Source of the DNA: Triatoma infestans
Lineage: Eukaryota; Arthropoda; Insecta; Hemiptera; Reduviidae
Length of the DNA stretch: 64,000 nt
Assembly (NCBI GenBank): GCA_011037195.1
Contig: JAAEAF010014368.1
Coordinates: 217,560 to 281,559 of the forward strand
Direction: 5' to 3'
Below, in pieces: positions 34,371 to 47,592 of this stretch. The notes beneath the pieces are model-generated. The model saw nothing but the letters and a program-made list of their open reading frames with translations. It had not been told where the DNA came from and ran no database searches. The translations under genes and the position numbers were made by a program. Position 1 is the first letter of the stretch. Each line of letters opens with the position of its first letter.

Positions 34371-34903
34371 TGTAATGTAATTGAGTGTGTTGTATGTTTG
34401 TAGTGTAGTGGCTTGTGGCGTGAGCGGTTTTGTAAAAGGGGCTTGTAGGTATATATGTTTAAGAGAGAAGTATTAGTAATAATCAAGAGAGCACCACTGT
34501 TTTTAAAATTAATATATTATTCTCTAAGCAAATTTAAGTACATTACAATATCACAATTATATCTTAATAAATCAGATGTATATCTAGAATAAATGCAAAT
34601 CTCTATCACAGACTCTTGAGAGAGCGATTCTTGAAGCAAGTGTTCTGGCTTTGAAAGCAGAATGCAGACTGTCTTGAAGGAATGCCCTCTCTAACAAAAC
34701 AGTTGGCCAAAGGGTAGTACTAATTTAACGGATTTTTGTGCCTTTGTTTCCGTAACAGCAATGACCCAAATTACAGTACCTGACTCTTTTCACTGCACTA
34801 AGATACATTTAAAATATTAACAAAATTAGATTTTTGAAACTATATAATATTCTAAACTATTTTTCAAAACTATTATTTTCTTTTATTTCTTTCTTCCACT
34901 ACA
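34371..34903 (-). repeat. solo LTR, family A2
   Basis: The reverse complement starts TGTAGTGGAAGAAAG and ends CAATTACATTACA. It is flanked exactly by ATAA (34367-34370, 34904-34907). It aligns to 9875-10413 and 47593-48149. Confidence 0.9.
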
Positions 34904-34907
34904 ATAA

Positions 34908-36635
34908 ATAAACTAAAGCTTGTCAATTACCCTACTTAATTTACTTAATAAGGGACTGAAGTTCTACGCACAAGTACTAGTCTTCGAGATAAGCCTACTT
35001 ATGCATTCCGTTAATTAATCTTAAATTTATTCAAAAACTAAGTTGGATATTTCGTAAAATTTACTGTTTTAAATTATCCTTAATTAATATTTCATTATTT
35101 ATTCTAAAATAAATATATAAATTAAACAATTTAATATAAACAAAATTTAATGTAATAAAAAAATCCATTGAAATTAAAAAAAAAAAACCTAAAGGCATGT
35201 AATTGCCGGTGGATAATAAATAAATTTGCTTCATTAATTCTTGCATAAAAGGAAAAAAATCATTCATCCTTTTTTAATTTAAATTATTTGAAAAATATAT
35301 TTAATGAGTTTTTATTTGTGGAATTTCAATTAATTTTGGTGTTCAAAATAAAAGATAAAAAAAAAAAAAAAATAATTAAAACCCTCCAATGGACCGTACA
35401 TCCCTCACTGTTATTTATAATAATAATTGTAATTAAATAGGTATAAATTTAGATACAAAGTAAATTCAATTTACTTAAACAAATAATTTTCCTTTTTCAA
35501 TTAAAATTTTAACTATTCTAAATAATAGATTAATATTGAATTATTTGAAATTAACAAATTTGTAGAACATTTGTACAATGAAGTAACAAGAACGTTTACT
35601 TGCCGTTAATAATGTGGACATGCTTGAGCATGGAAAATTCTTCAATAAAGAACAAACATAAAGCATCAAATATGAGGAATAAATGCGGTTGTTTACCGTA
35701 TTAAATTGGCAATAAAATAGTAAATTATATCCATTACCTCTTTCAAATTTATAATGTAATTCTTCATTCAGTGATTCAATGATAAGTGAAGAAAAAAACC
35801 TTGCATTTCAAGATATAAGAAGAAATACTAACTTTCTTTCAAATGTTGACTAAAATCTTTTTATATTGTTAACATTTATTTACTGAAACATTTTTTTAGG
35901 ATGGCAACGACCGCTTTAACTGGGTTCATTGCAAAGAAAGTTTCAGTTGCCAATATAGAAGGTTTTTATTCAGCCTTGCTATTTAGGAATTGGTTTTTCA
36001 ATGCATTGGCTTTACGAGAGTCGTATTATACTTAAGGTATTTGAATTTATATCGGCACTAGCTGATTCTCCCTCTCTCTATCTGTCTCGACAACCCATTA
36101 GTGGATATTGACCACTTCCAACATTTCCGTCAGTTCTCTTTGTCTTTGCGTTACGATCCATTTTCTCAATCCCAGTAGGCCTCTATTCCAACCATAGCAT
36201 CTTTTGTAGTTCTCTTTCATGGTGGAGTCATCAACAAACTTTCTTTAAACAGTTTATGGGGATTACTTGCACTTTCACTTGCCTGATAATGTGTCCTATC
36301 CATCTATGCCTTTTCTATTTTTATAGTCCGAAGCACATCCAATTCTTTAAAAAGACTGTACAATTCTTGATTTGTGTGTCTTCTTCAGTCGTATCTAGAG
36401 TTTAGTAGGTGTCAACATTTTTCTCTGAACGTTTCTTTCAAAGTCTATGGGATGATCCAATCCACTTCTTACACTTAATAACGGACGTACCAATCTTATA
36501 TAGTCTCATCGTTATGGCGCTTTTAAGAAACCCATCCCGGAAAATCATCTACTGGTACTCACTTGATCTTCTTACCGACTTTGCACTTGATTTCATTTAT
36601 TATTAACCCAAATTTATATAACTCTGTGCTGAGGA
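34908..36635. other. unassigned interval
   Basis: Very AT-rich to about 35900, then GC-richer (36050-36600) without a recognisable frame. That second part may be old coding debris of a transposon, but I cannot name it. Confidence 0.35.
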
Positions 36636-36639
36636 GATT

Positions 36640-36860
36640 TTAAGACAAGGATTGGCTAAATAGGCAGATGCACCAGCTGCTACTTACAGAGGACGCGGTG
36701 TGCCGATTCTGTAAGGATGAGGAAGAATCTACAGCCGGCCTGATGAAGATAACTTTTCTTCAGTAATCCCGAAGCCAAAAGGTTCATGGGGGAAGCCGCT
36801 TTCAACTTTGCTAGTCCTGCTTAAATGGACGAAGATGGCAGACAGCTATAACCACTGAGG
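36640..36860 (+). pseudogene. LINE C-terminal zinc-finger fragment
   Basis: One frame reads DWLNRQMHQLLLTEDAVCRFCKDEEEST, the CX2C part of the finger that ends jockey/R1-type LINE ORF2 proteins. The His-Cys half and downstream are frameshifted. RT and endonuclease are absent. Confidence 0.5.
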
Positions 36861-37041
36861 ATCCACAAAATTTTTCTATTTTGTTTGTGTATTGGGTGGG
36901 TGCATGGATATTAGTGTATTATTGTTCGTAACACAGTGATATTGTTCGTCTTTATGTACCTGTACAAATCCAAATATATATCGTCTTTATTGTGTGTCAA
37001 AATAGTGGGTAAATTTGGTGATAGTGGACAATTAATCCTTA

Positions 37042-37625
37042 CTAACGCCTTCCACAGTTGATCTCTATCGTGTTTGTGTATTTTTCGCAGGCTAATATTA
37101 TGTGGTTACAGTCGGCAATGGATACTTGATCACAAGAACAGAATGGGTCAATTGTGACGCCTGTGCGAGCTAAATGATGCGGTGAATAGTTATGATTAAA
37201 TCTAAGCCTGTTTATTGTAGTGTAAAATTTTCTATTTTCGGAATAATTGTGGAACCAGGGTTTTCGGGGTGTACAGGGTCTGTATGGATCTGTAAAATTT
37301 ACCTTTCCGGGTTGATGCTTTTGTATATGATTCTTCCCATCTATGATAGCATAACTTTTTATAATCAGTTTTAACATCAGATGTAGATAATGTATTGATG
37401 TACGGAAATAGCATTAGAGCAGCCATTTTTGCCCTGGAATCAGCCTTTTGGTTTCCTAACAACCCACAATGACCCTTCACCCATATTAACCAGACCAATC
37501 CACCATTGGTGGTCAACTTCTTTATCATATTTGTAGTGTCCAGAATTAGGAAAGAAGGGTCATTACCTGTATGTTACAGTCTCTGTAGAAGGCTTTTACT
37601 GTCATTCATGATGAGCGACTGCTTT
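37042..37625 (-). pseudogene. jockey-type LINE RNase H and C-terminus, frameshifted
   Basis: On the minus strand the RNase H block starts near 37620 (SDSK equivalent, degraded), then LVWLIWVKGHCGLLGNQKAD (about 37495-37435). After a frame change near 37240-37375 it continues LRFNHNYSPHHLARTG, PFCSCD....DCNHIILAC, the C-terminal finger. The finger spacing (CSC..DCNHIIL.C) differs from the elements at 140-702 and 51323-51954, so this is another LINE lineage. It is dead. Confidence 0.8.
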
Positions 37626-37849
37626 TATGTTGGAAGACTGAATGTTATATAAATACTTTTTAGCTGTTCAGTTTTGTAATTGGATTCAATATTCATCAGC
37701 ATTTGTTTCATTAAATGTAATTATTATAAATAAATAACATATTATTAAAAACATTATCTATTTACAAATTAACATCTTATCCATTTCATTATGTATATTT
37801 TTATAATTCTCTTAAATTATAAAAAATATATATCTCTGGCGCCAATTAA

Positions 37850-38250
37850 AATTCTTTATTCCGTCCGAAGTTCCTAAAAGATTCTGAGTTTGAAGAAAAT
37901 CGGTTGGTTGACTGGTAGTGTGAATTTACAAACTTTTCCGATTTTCTCGTCAAATACAACAACGGGTTACTTTGTATACTAAGTACATTTGCATATAAAC
38001 CTATAAGTTTTGATTGAAACACTTTTTAAAGTAAATTGTTTATATGAAGGGTTCTGAGGGAACTGAAAAGTCGCTCACCTAGAAAATATCGTTACATTAT
38101 AATTTAGATTCTCCCAGCTATCTAATTTTAAAGTCAACTTAAATTTTATTAAACTTACAATTTTGAAGGAAATTGGTTGATATTAACTACCTATGTAATT
38201 ACAGTAAGGAAAGTCGTTTAAGGGTTTCGCAGATTTTTAATTAATTCTTC
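37850..38250 (+). repeat. diverged RPT-1 copy
   Basis: It shows 'GAGTTTGAAGAAAATCGG', 'CTTTTCCGATTTTCTC', 'AAACCTATAAGTTTTGATTGAAACA' and the tail 'GTAAGGAAAGTCGTTTAAGGGTTTC' in two blocks, in RPT-1 order. Confidence 0.6.
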
Positions 38251-39939
38251 CGTATTAATCCATTGCAAAAAAAAAAGCTGCATTCATGAAGTGATAATAG
38301 TTCAGCCTTATTTCAAGATAAAATATATCGATGTTAATTGTAACACCAACTACCTTACACTGTTGTAATTTGGTGTTAATTTATGTGAAATAAGGCAACA
38401 TTAACGTCACTGAATTTGTAAATAAATTACATTCTCTAATGGTGTTAAAATTTATTGTAACTGCTTTAGATAAATTTGAAGTAATATAAATGTTTGGTCA
38501 TATACTGATGTATCTGGAATGTCACGTTTGTATATCTTTATTTAAACATATATATCTATATAATTCTTACAGGACAATAACGCTCAAGAGTTGAAACTCT
38601 TTTGAATAGGATAGGGGAAGTCTTCTAAAGTAACTCTCAGCAAGATTAAGTCGAACACATCTGGTGCCTGTTATCGGGCTTTACTTTGGATAAAGTGAGG
38701 AAAGGCATCTGTGGATAGGAGGGTATGAAAGGGCAATACTTTAGAAACGTTATCAGTGCCAGAGTGAACATAGGGCGCACGCGCACATGTTCACTATCAG
38801 AAGTAAAGGCTCCATGACGAGGGGAGGTTTCGGCGGCTATCTGCATCCCTAGATACAGTCAACCCCTCTTTGCAACATGCTTGCACGCCAGCACTACTAT
38901 TTGAGCTCAGGGAATTCAATTTAGTCTTTTACCATAGTAAACCCCTTCTTGTTTGGCCCCGTACACACAACCATCAAAACACGAACGCACTTCCATACAC
39001 ACAAGCACACGCACACACTAATTCACTTGAAATCTAACACTCTAAAGGGCTGAGTGATTTAAATTCAGGACGCTTCCACATAAGATTCTAGTTCCCTTTT
39101 AGAATAGATCAGCTCAGACAACAGACACACTTAAATGACAGCATATTTATTAGTTTTCTCTATCAGTCCAAACTAGGTTCTTTCATTGCTTTTGATATTG
39201 CTGAATGTTTGTAATCATGTGTAGAGTGTAACTAACTAGTCAATGAGTCATGCAAGCATAACGTTAATAATACTGATAAGGAAGAACTGACAACAGTAAT
39301 ATTAACACAATAAATCACCATTTTTTTGTATTCCTTCACTGTATACTAGCTCTTACAGAGTAATGTGAAACTATGAAAGTAAGCTAAAAATTATTATTTT
39401 GGAACAACATGGAAATATGGACTTGCCCGTAACCTAATTGAACATATTTTGTCCTGTAATAAATATTTCGTTAATATGAAATATCCAGAAGAGAAGTTTG
39501 AACTTTAATATACACGATTTTTTTCGGAACTCTATTTCTGTAGTTCTTCTGCACGTTATTATGGAACAGATTAATGAATGATAAGTTCAATGAACAAAAA
39601 TGAGCAATGTAAGACATTTATTAGCCCAAAGAAATTTTTTTGTCATTCTGTTACGTTTTGGAAAAAGCGGGTTAAAAAAAGCTCTCATGTTTGCCTCTTA
39701 TGTTGTCAACTATCTTTGAAACCTTCAAGATTAATTTATTGTTGCAATTAAAATTGCATTTTGAACTATGATTACATGGGAAAGAAATTTTTTTCTGACA
39801 AACACTGTTCTTTAGATAATTATATGCATTTATGTATGTTTCAGGTGCAAAATACAAAAACAAAAAGGTACGAAAGTTTAACAAAAACATTTCGTTTCAA
39901 TAATACCGGATGATCCGACAAGAAGATTTTGATAAAAGA
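38251..39939. other. unassigned interval
   Basis: 38600-38900 is GC-richer but has no recognisable frame. The rest is AT-rich with nothing supported. Confidence 0.4.
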
Positions 39940-40112
39940 AGAACGCAGTTCTTCTTAAACCGCGCTGGGCTGGTCATGTAGCGAGAATGATGCAGGAAAA
40001 GATCCCTTACAAATTATTGAATAAGGACTATGACCGTAAAAGGATTGTTGGCAGGCCGAAGATAAGATGGAAGGACAATATGGCACAAGATGCGAGACAG
40101 TAGCTAAACCTT
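39940..40112 (+). pseudogene. LINE RT C-terminal fragment (RTE/CR1-like)
   Basis: One frame reads PRWAGHVARMMQEKIPYKLL....RIVGRPKIRWKDNMAQDARQ then stop. The pair WAGHVARM...GRPK.RW.D is the conserved C-terminus following RT in many RTE-like LINEs. Only about 55 residues survive. No endonuclease or RT core is adjacent, so it is an isolated 3' fragment. Confidence 0.7.
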
Positions 40113-42667
40113 TGCTATCGGAGCGGCGGCTACAAGAAATAAGGAAGCATGACGGAAACATGTAATGGAAGTGCAAACAAAGATCATAGAATACAATCTT
40201 AACGCACCCCTTTTTCAATAATATATAAGCTCAGAGAGATAACCATCAATTCGAAAGCGGCGAAGAATGTCCCCAGTACAGATTCCTAATCAGTCGAACA
40301 TTTTATTCGTCAAATCCGATGACATTAATTATGCGGACAATAGGTCATGCTTATTATTAATATTATCAAACAATATTATCAACTCTATTAAGCACGCATA
40401 AACTTCCAGCTATTGATGTAGGAATTTTTGAACCAGCATTGTATGACAAATAATGCTTCTCTTGTACCAAATGTGTTGAGGAATCCGAAGTGAGAATTGC
40501 TAATTTCGGCATTCACCTAGGAGTTGGGGGAGGGTGAAGTTCTTCACGTTCGAGATTGTTCTCACGTACTCCCTAGATATCCAACTAAACGAATCATCAA
40601 TCGCCAGCGCAGCCTAGTTCTTTTATACTGGACCTCGCGACGCTGAATGGCTGAATAGCCGAAATCATGGCGCAGGGGAAAAAAAATCCACCTAGGAGCG
40701 TGTGTTATCCTAAATAATATCTTCAGAGCTTAACTCATCAGGATAATGGTACAATGTTCATTGCATAGCTTTGCATTCGCTTCTTTAGTTTTTAACCAAT
40801 CTGTTGTCAAAGACCCCTTGTCGTAAATTAGAAAGAAAAAGGTAGTCACCTCAGCAATACTATCATAAATGATATATTCTATACTGAAGTAGTCCGGCCC
40901 CATGCTTTGCCATTTTTAGCACTTTCATATAATGGATATGTTGGATGGAGAGAATTGGTTTGTTTTATGAGTTAAGAAGAAGACATTGTTAACATTGGTT
41001 AACTGGTATATTAATAAATAGACATTGACTGCCTGGACTTTACAATGGATGAATGTTTAAGGTTGAGTGGTAAGAGAATTTCAACTGTTTAACTGTGTTT
41101 CATGGACTGTCCGTCGCTATATTACACAGCTTCTCTCACTCTCCCACCAGTCTGAGAGAGTGGTTGAGTTTCTCTTGCTCTCTGTGGTTGCTGAGCTTCT
41201 CTTGCTGTTACAGTCACACATTACAGACTTAACATCATGAGTTGTGTTAAGTTATAACTTTAAAGGAAACACCTACCTGTTCATCATAAATAAAATGCCT
41301 ATTTTATTGTTATAAAGGTCCAGTGCATAGACCAGGAAAAAGAGATAAAAAAGTGAAACAAAAAAAAAGACAAAAGTAAACGATGAGTTAATTATATATT
41401 TACTTAAATCGTGGAAGAAGATAACAAGTAGCTAATATAAATGGCACAGTGCGCAATACGTTATTGGTTTATATAGTAAAGTGGCGAACTATGGTACTCT
41501 AATAGTGGTGACGCTAGTACAGGACCTAGGGGTTAATGGTACCCGCAGACTAGTGGCTCATTCTATTGCTGTCTCCATCCATTAACCACAAATTGATATA
41601 ATTTATTACACAAGGTGACTAAAATAACTTATAGCCAACACTCAAAACCGACAAATATGCCCTTAGTTAAATACACATTATTATCTCCATTTTGTTAACT
41701 AATATTACAGAAAAATAAATACATATTTCTGGATATTTGAATTGTTCCTCTTCTAGCATTCAATCATTTGTTCAAAATTCCATTTAAATGCTTTATTGTC
41801 TCTAGAAGTTTTATTAAAAAATGGATCTAATTGCATTTAGTCTATAAAAAAGAATCTTTGTGAGAGGCCATGAGTCAGGAAGTTTACTATTCTCATGAGC
41901 AAATTTTTGGCTTTCTTATCCTTTCAATCTAACTTTCATCAACCAGAGAGTGCATCCCTAAAAAAAATAGGAAAAATAGACCGCTACTACTTGCAGCGAA
42001 ACTGCACACATCCTACTTGATGCTACAACTATTTCCTCCATATGTGCAGATGTATTGTAATTCTTCTTTCTGATTTTTAAACATAGAAAAATGGATAATA
42101 TGGTGCTGGTATTAGACCTGTTCTAGGTGGTCAAATTCTAGAAGTATGATGAATTGGTTGAGTCAATAGTTCGCCACTCGTGAATCGATGTATTCTATCC
42201 ATTACATCCATGTATCAACAATCTTACGAACAATAGATAATGAATATTATCAATTTTAGGTCCAATGAAATAATCAGCAACATAAATTTAATATCCTCTT
42301 CCTATACAAAGTAGAGTCCTACATGATACCCGTATAGTTACCTACCCAGAATAATCACAAGTATAATTTCACGAGTTAATCCTAGTGCTAATGATCATAG
42401 ACTATAGGGATCATTGTTGATTATACAGGATTACAGGAATCATTCGCAATACATAAACCCTATTAACAATAAGTTGACATGACTATAGTAACTAGAGATC
42501 AACTAACCACCCAATCAACAATTTTTTGTTTTGTTTTTATTGATATTCACAACTGCAAAAATACACTGCAACAATAACTAACAATTAAATATGGCCCAAT
42601 ACGCAGGCCAAGAGAAAAGTTCATGTTTAAAATAAGAGATTCAAAAATTTGTGATGATTTGTATTAG
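40113..42667. other. unassigned interval
   Basis: Mixed composition. 40940-41225 has TG..CA-like ends and a CTCTC-rich stretch but no matching duplication. Nothing else can be supported. Confidence 0.35.
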
Positions 42668-42812
42668 TTTGGTGAGGGTGTGAGAAAGAATTTTCTACAT
42701 CTTCACGACTATCTATATATTTTAAAGCATTGAAAAACACAGGAAACTCTGTCGAAACGTTGGCATAATTGAATGTTTTTTTCTTGACCGACCCTCACCA
42801 AATTTCTTCCTA
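42668..42812 (+). repeat. shortened H2 inverted-repeat element
   Basis: The ends TTTGGTGAGGGT (42668-42679) and ACCCTCACCAAA (42791-42802) are inverted copies. Inside is one H2 arm ('CATCTTCACGACTATCTATA', 'CTCTGTCGAAACGTTGG', 'CATAATTGAATGTTT', 'TTCTTGACCGA'). Most of the left arm is deleted relative to 11725-12142. Confidence 0.7.
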
Positions 42813-43131
42813 ACATAATTCAAACATACATAACATACATTCAACATGACCATTGCAAGCATTAACAAATACTTTTATATTTGTAGTATTTTTACTTGAA
42901 TGTGACGTCACCGAAAGAAATAGTAGCTATCTACAATAAATATAGATAATGCAATATATATTTATATTGATATATATAAATTTTATATATATAATAAATT
43001 TACAAATATATAAATACATTTCGAAAATTTGAATATAATAATATAGTGTAATGCATTTCTTCGTAAAAGCTGATGGAATATTGAAGTAGCGTCAATATAG
43101 ACAAAACAAATAAAAATCAAAGAATTGGTTA

Positions 43132-43944
43132 TGTGATGTGATGGCAAGAAGAAAGAAGATATAATTTTTAAATAATAAATAAAGCTAAAAATTATAACTA
43201 GTGGTTCCAGCCAGCCGCTATCTGCAGGTCAAGAACCGCGGCAAAACCCTTTCAAACAGGAGTCAATACACAGTCAAAAGAACCGCCGCCGGCAAAACAC
43301 TTTCATACAAGGGTCAATGTACACCTGGCCTGTATTTCCTTCAACAAGGGTCAATGTACATCAAGAGGCCACCTGGCTACCATCTGTCGCCACCCCGGAC
43401 CGACCTCCCCTAAGGTCAATATACTACGCGAGATGTCTTAGTGTGGCACATACTTACACATCAGCCGATGTGAGTGAGGAAAATATAAACGTCGCTCCAC
43501 TGGAAGAGGGGATCAGTTATTCATCAGTATTCCATCACTTCACAACCAGTACGAGATCAGTTATATATCAGCGTCAGTATACAGCAGATAGACACGAGTA
43601 TCTATCAGTTACACACGAGTTACACATCAGTTACCAGTATTCATCAGTCAGTTAGACAGCAGTTCACGTCAGTTAAGTATCACACATTGCGAGCGCGTCC
43701 CTATTTCAAGGTTTTAAACACTATTTCTTTAATATTTATTAATCATTTCATAATTCTTAAATTTATTTACAATTGTGCATCTTAGTTTATCTATTTTAAA
43801 ACACTTTAATTTATTTGTTAAAATATAGTTTATTTTCATAAATCAGTAGCACGTATTTCGAATAACAACTCTCTAAAACTCTCTAACTAACAACACCTAC
43901 TCCTCGCTTCAACTCCCGATAACAAGACATCTGATTCCAATACA
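43132..43944 (+). repeat. solo LTR, family B
   Basis: An 813-bp segment starts TGTGATGTGATGG, ends CCAATACA, and is exactly flanked by GTTA (43128-43131, 43945-43948). TATAAAC at 43484-43490 followed by GTCGCTCCACTGGAAGAGG matches the homologous LTR at 16601-17418, and the downstream ATCAGT/CAGTTA-rich stretch fits an R-U5 leader. The frames inside (for example 43201-43413) are LTR sequence, not genes. Confidence 0.85.
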
Positions 43945-43994
43945 GTTAAGATCCGGTAAAGTACAGTTTCCACAGGAAGTGCTTGCCAGTAATA

Positions 43995-44862
43995 TATAAA
44001 TATTCATTTTAAGATAAAAAAAAAAAAAAATCTGGTATGAAACACTTATACAACTTTCTTTTACTCCAGTTCTCAAAATTATAAATGACAAATTTTATAG
44101 TTTGTGTACCAAATTTAACTGAAAAAACTGTTCAGTAAAAGCGCACTTCCGGTTTACTGATTTCCTTGAAAATCGGAATTTTGGCCATCTATTTATTTCT
44201 AATGAATTTTCTTTGGATGATAGAATTGTAAAATCAATTAAGACAGCACTTTAGAGAAAAACATAACCCCACCCCTCTACTAAAAGTGCCTGCCATTAAA
44301 TGAATTTTCCGAGAGAAATGTTTAAAATAAAAGTTGTAGATCTTTGTATGTGTAGTTTATATAAGAAGTTTCAAGAAAATCGTCTGAGCCATTTTTGAGA
44401 AAATCGCGAAAAGTGAAAAAATCATTTATTAAAGTAGTAATTAAAACCACTTCCGGTTATCCGATTTTTTTGAAACTCGGAATTTCAACAACATATTCAC
44501 TTCCAATTAACATTACTTAGATGACAGAATTGTCCATAAACTGAAATAGTAGAAAGTAGTAGCACTTTAGATGAAAACCTATCCCCACCCCTCCTTCATA
44601 ACTGCCCTTAAATGAATTTTCCCAGAGAAATGTTTCAAATAAATGTTGTATCTCGTTGTATGGGTAGTTGATATACCAAGTTTGAAGAAAATCGTTGAGT
44701 AATTTTTGAGAAAAACGCAAAAAAGTAAAAAACCAACTAGTAAAGTTCCGGTTGAGTAATTTTGACAGATAACGTACTGCCAGATCCCCATGGTGATACC
44801 TAAACGGAATATCAAATTTCAACTTTCTGCGGTTTTTCTTTTTTGAGCTATGCTGTTCACAT

Positions 44863-44896
<34 letters not shown>

Positions 44897-45005
44897 TTTT
44901 TTGGACTCAGGGGACCTCAAAACGGATAGTTCCGGGGAAAACTCGATATCGACAATTTGACATGATTTTTACAATACTTCCTCTTACTAGAAATAAGTGA
45001 AAGTA
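43995..45005 (-). repeat. modular repeat RPT-1, near-complete copy
   Basis: On the minus strand it runs from the head (GTAAGAGGAAGTATTGT, 44990) through a TG tract to two units (landmark TGAATTTTCC at about 44299 and 44610, ~308 bp apart) to the tail near 44010 next to poly(A). The CA tract (44862-44897) has expanded to a microsatellite compared with other copies. It starts about 50 bp from the right edge of the solo LTR. Confidence 0.8.
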
Positions 45006-45479
45006 AAAAAAAAATCAATGCTAAATTCCATTCGGTTAACAGTAAATTCGGATTATTTAAAAATTCATTTGTTCGTTCTATATTAGGAAGAGCGATATCT
45101 TAACGAGGCATCCAATGATAATTTTTATTGTTTTTTGAAAGAATGATAGTATTTCTTTGATAACAAAAGACCCCCACAACTATTATACTATAAAGCAACA
45201 AATATTTAAAACATCATATATAATGGGAAATTTGATTTAATTTTATTTCTGTTTTATTGGTATTTGACTATAATTTAAAGGACTATTGTGAACAATTCAC
45301 TCATATATTTTATATATTTCTTATATTGTAAGATATGGCCATTTCTATATTTATTTGTCATTTTTATTGCGTAATAAAAATTTACACTTGGGAGAATGCT
45401 GACACTTTTTATGGCACCTTGAAAATACATTTGTATTTGAATATAAAACATACGCATTTCAGGATTCATCTGACGTGTT

Positions 45480-45535
45480 AAAATAAAAAAATTCTGATGT
45501 GAAACACTCACACAACTTTTTTCTTATTGCAGCTA
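45480..45535 (-). repeat. RPT-1 tail scrap
   Basis: It matches the family tail: 'AAATTCTGATGTGAAACACTCACACAACTTTTTTCTTATTGC' landmarks, in short blocks next to a poly(A) run. Confidence 0.5.
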
Positions 45536-45601
45536 ATAATGGGGTGTATAAGAAAAAAAACAACGACCTTTTGTCAATGAAAAATAATTTTTTTATTCCT
45601 T

Positions 45602-46480
45602 TTATGAATTATTATTGACGTACAAAATATAGCCCTCTAGGATTGACTTGTTATAAGCTCTTCTTTCTGCCAACTGTTGGATTTCTGGCTGGATACATTC
45701 GTTGGGTTTGGAATCAAATAACTCCTGCACTCTAGTTTCAATTTTGGTAAAGTTATTAAATTTTCTCTCACAATAAAAGTGTGTCATGGATCGAAACAAA
45801 TAATAATAAGATGAAGCTAAGTCTGGACTTAGGTGTAAAAGAAATCAATGCCATCAACTTCTTCAATTTATTCTTTAGTCTGATAGAAGGTGTGGGGCTG
45901 AGCGTTATCTTGCTGGAACTAAACATGTTGCGATTGACCATAGCAGAATAACGCTGAGCCCATTATTGATTACATTCTATATAAATGTTAGCTAGTAAAG
46001 GTCGAATTTATGGAAAGTCCATGGGGGAACGAATTCGTGATGAATTTCTTTTTCATAGTTCCAAAAAAAAAAAAAGTACAACATCGATTTTTTTCTCATA
46101 CTGCCCTCTTGCATCAACCGGAAATGACGTTTCTATTGACTACCTGATTTTTTAAGAAAAGCTGGCAAGTATCCATTCTCCTAGCAGTTCATGTGACACT
46201 ATCCTAAAATTCCTTTTCACCATTCCCACAGTATGGAGATGGCGGTTAACGGTGTCTTTAGACACTGCCAGTTCAATAACAAGTGAACGGTTAGATTTGA
46301 CTCGACAGCTTCCCGTAAAGCCTTATCAATGTCACATTATGGTCGCCCTGAACCTGTCTCTCTCTTTCTACGGTTTTGAAACAACCGTCCGGCAGGGCGC
46401 TGATCAAGGACATCTTCTCCTTCGATTTCACATAGAACACGCGTAGCTTCAGCAGATGTACACTGTTTTTTATTCCAGTA
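45602..46480 (-). pseudogene. mariner transposase relic
   Basis: Broken frames on the minus strand follow mariner order. Near 46460-46380 is the first helix-turn-helix (EATRVLCEIEGEDVLDQR). Near 46270-46180 is VSKDTVNRHLHTVGMV..NFRIVSHELL. Near 45930-45890 is LQQDNAQPHT with the second catalytic Asp. Near 45845-45780 is LSPDLASSYYYLFRSMTHF, where mariners have SPDLAPSDYHLF, so the third catalytic Asp is Tyr. 45799-45602 is the C-terminus (RVQELFDSKPNE...AERR). Part of the catalytic domain between 45960 and 46120 is deleted. Terminal repeats were not found. It would have been a DNA cut-and-paste enzyme and is now inactive. Confidence 0.85.
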
Positions 46481-47588
46481 AAAACCTAAAATGACTATCG
46501 TAAGACGTTAGTGTCACAATTTACAAGAGTCTAAAGATTAATATACGTGTTTGCAAAGATCACCTTAAGTGGATAGGTTTTAAAGTCCATGAAGTCCATC
46601 TTTTGTTAGAAAAACGGTAATTATTTTTTTAACCACCTCTACCATTTGAAATTTGACGTATTCAGAAACCAATGAAATAAACTTTTTCAAAAAAAAAGTT
46701 ACAAAAATGAAAGTGAATCGCTTATATCTGTGCCGTTAACATTTCATGTTTAAAGAAAAATGTTAGATCTTGTAAACTATGACATAAACATATGACTACT
46801 CCAGAAGAGATGCCAACAGAGGCGTTATCTTGAGGGGAGAAGAGAACTGATAATTTAATGGAATAGAGAGTTCTCTATGGAGGTAATTCGCCAGTATGAC
46901 ATCAATTACTGCACGGGCGTTATCGGCTGTTGCTTGCTACAGGCATACTAACTAAATATTATCTCCCTATCATGGCTTCTTCACTCTACGGATGAATGGG
47001 CTCTGACTTTAAGAATCATGCTTCCCCCTAGAAGTTGTGAAAAATCGTACAGAAGTCAAGCATTCTTAGGGTGTAACAGTCAAAAAATAAAATTTGAATA
47101 GTTGAAAACCACACTCGAAGAAAACTAGCAAGTCATCAAGAAGTAAACAGTCAGTCTGACGCAAGCATTCAATAGCTTGCTACAAGACAACACTCTAAAT
47201 GTTACTCAAAAAACTACTTAGAGAAGTTGTACAGAGCTAAAAGCCCTTTTGCAGGCCAGAGAATTACCACCAACCTAACTACTCTAGCTAATCTACCATT
47301 AAGATTAGCTACAACCATTCAACAAACCGAGCTATCTAACTAGCAAACGCTACCACACTACATCAGCAGCTAACAACATCACTCTTTGCTCAATCGTGCC
47401 AGGTTTTTTGCTCTTTCTCCGAAAAAAGTTAAATTATAAATTGTATAATGTGCAAATAGTGTGTAGTAAGTATTTATTCCAAACCAAACAAAGAAAAAGC
47501 GTAAATCAGACATACACACATAACAAAGATCAAGATCGGAAATGAAGCCCTGTACTATGCAATAGCTTAAAACGTTTTACAGGATAAC
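46481..47588. other. unassigned interval
   Basis: 47100-47400 has an ordinary base composition and a frame fragment (SLTQAFNSLLQDNTLNVTQ) suggestive of old coding DNA, of no family I recognise. Nothing else is seen. Confidence 0.35.
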
Positions 47589-47592
47589 TCAA

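Noticed and set aside
40939..41225. Another solo LTR with TG..CA-type ends
   Set aside because: Flanks (GATA and GACT) do not match and no related copy was seen.
43201..43655. 70- and 112-residue frames
   Set aside because: They lie wholly inside a solo LTR defined by matching GTTA duplications.
44862..44897. CA microsatellite as an independent feature of interest
   Set aside because: It is an expansion of the TG/CA tract normally present in the RPT-1 head.
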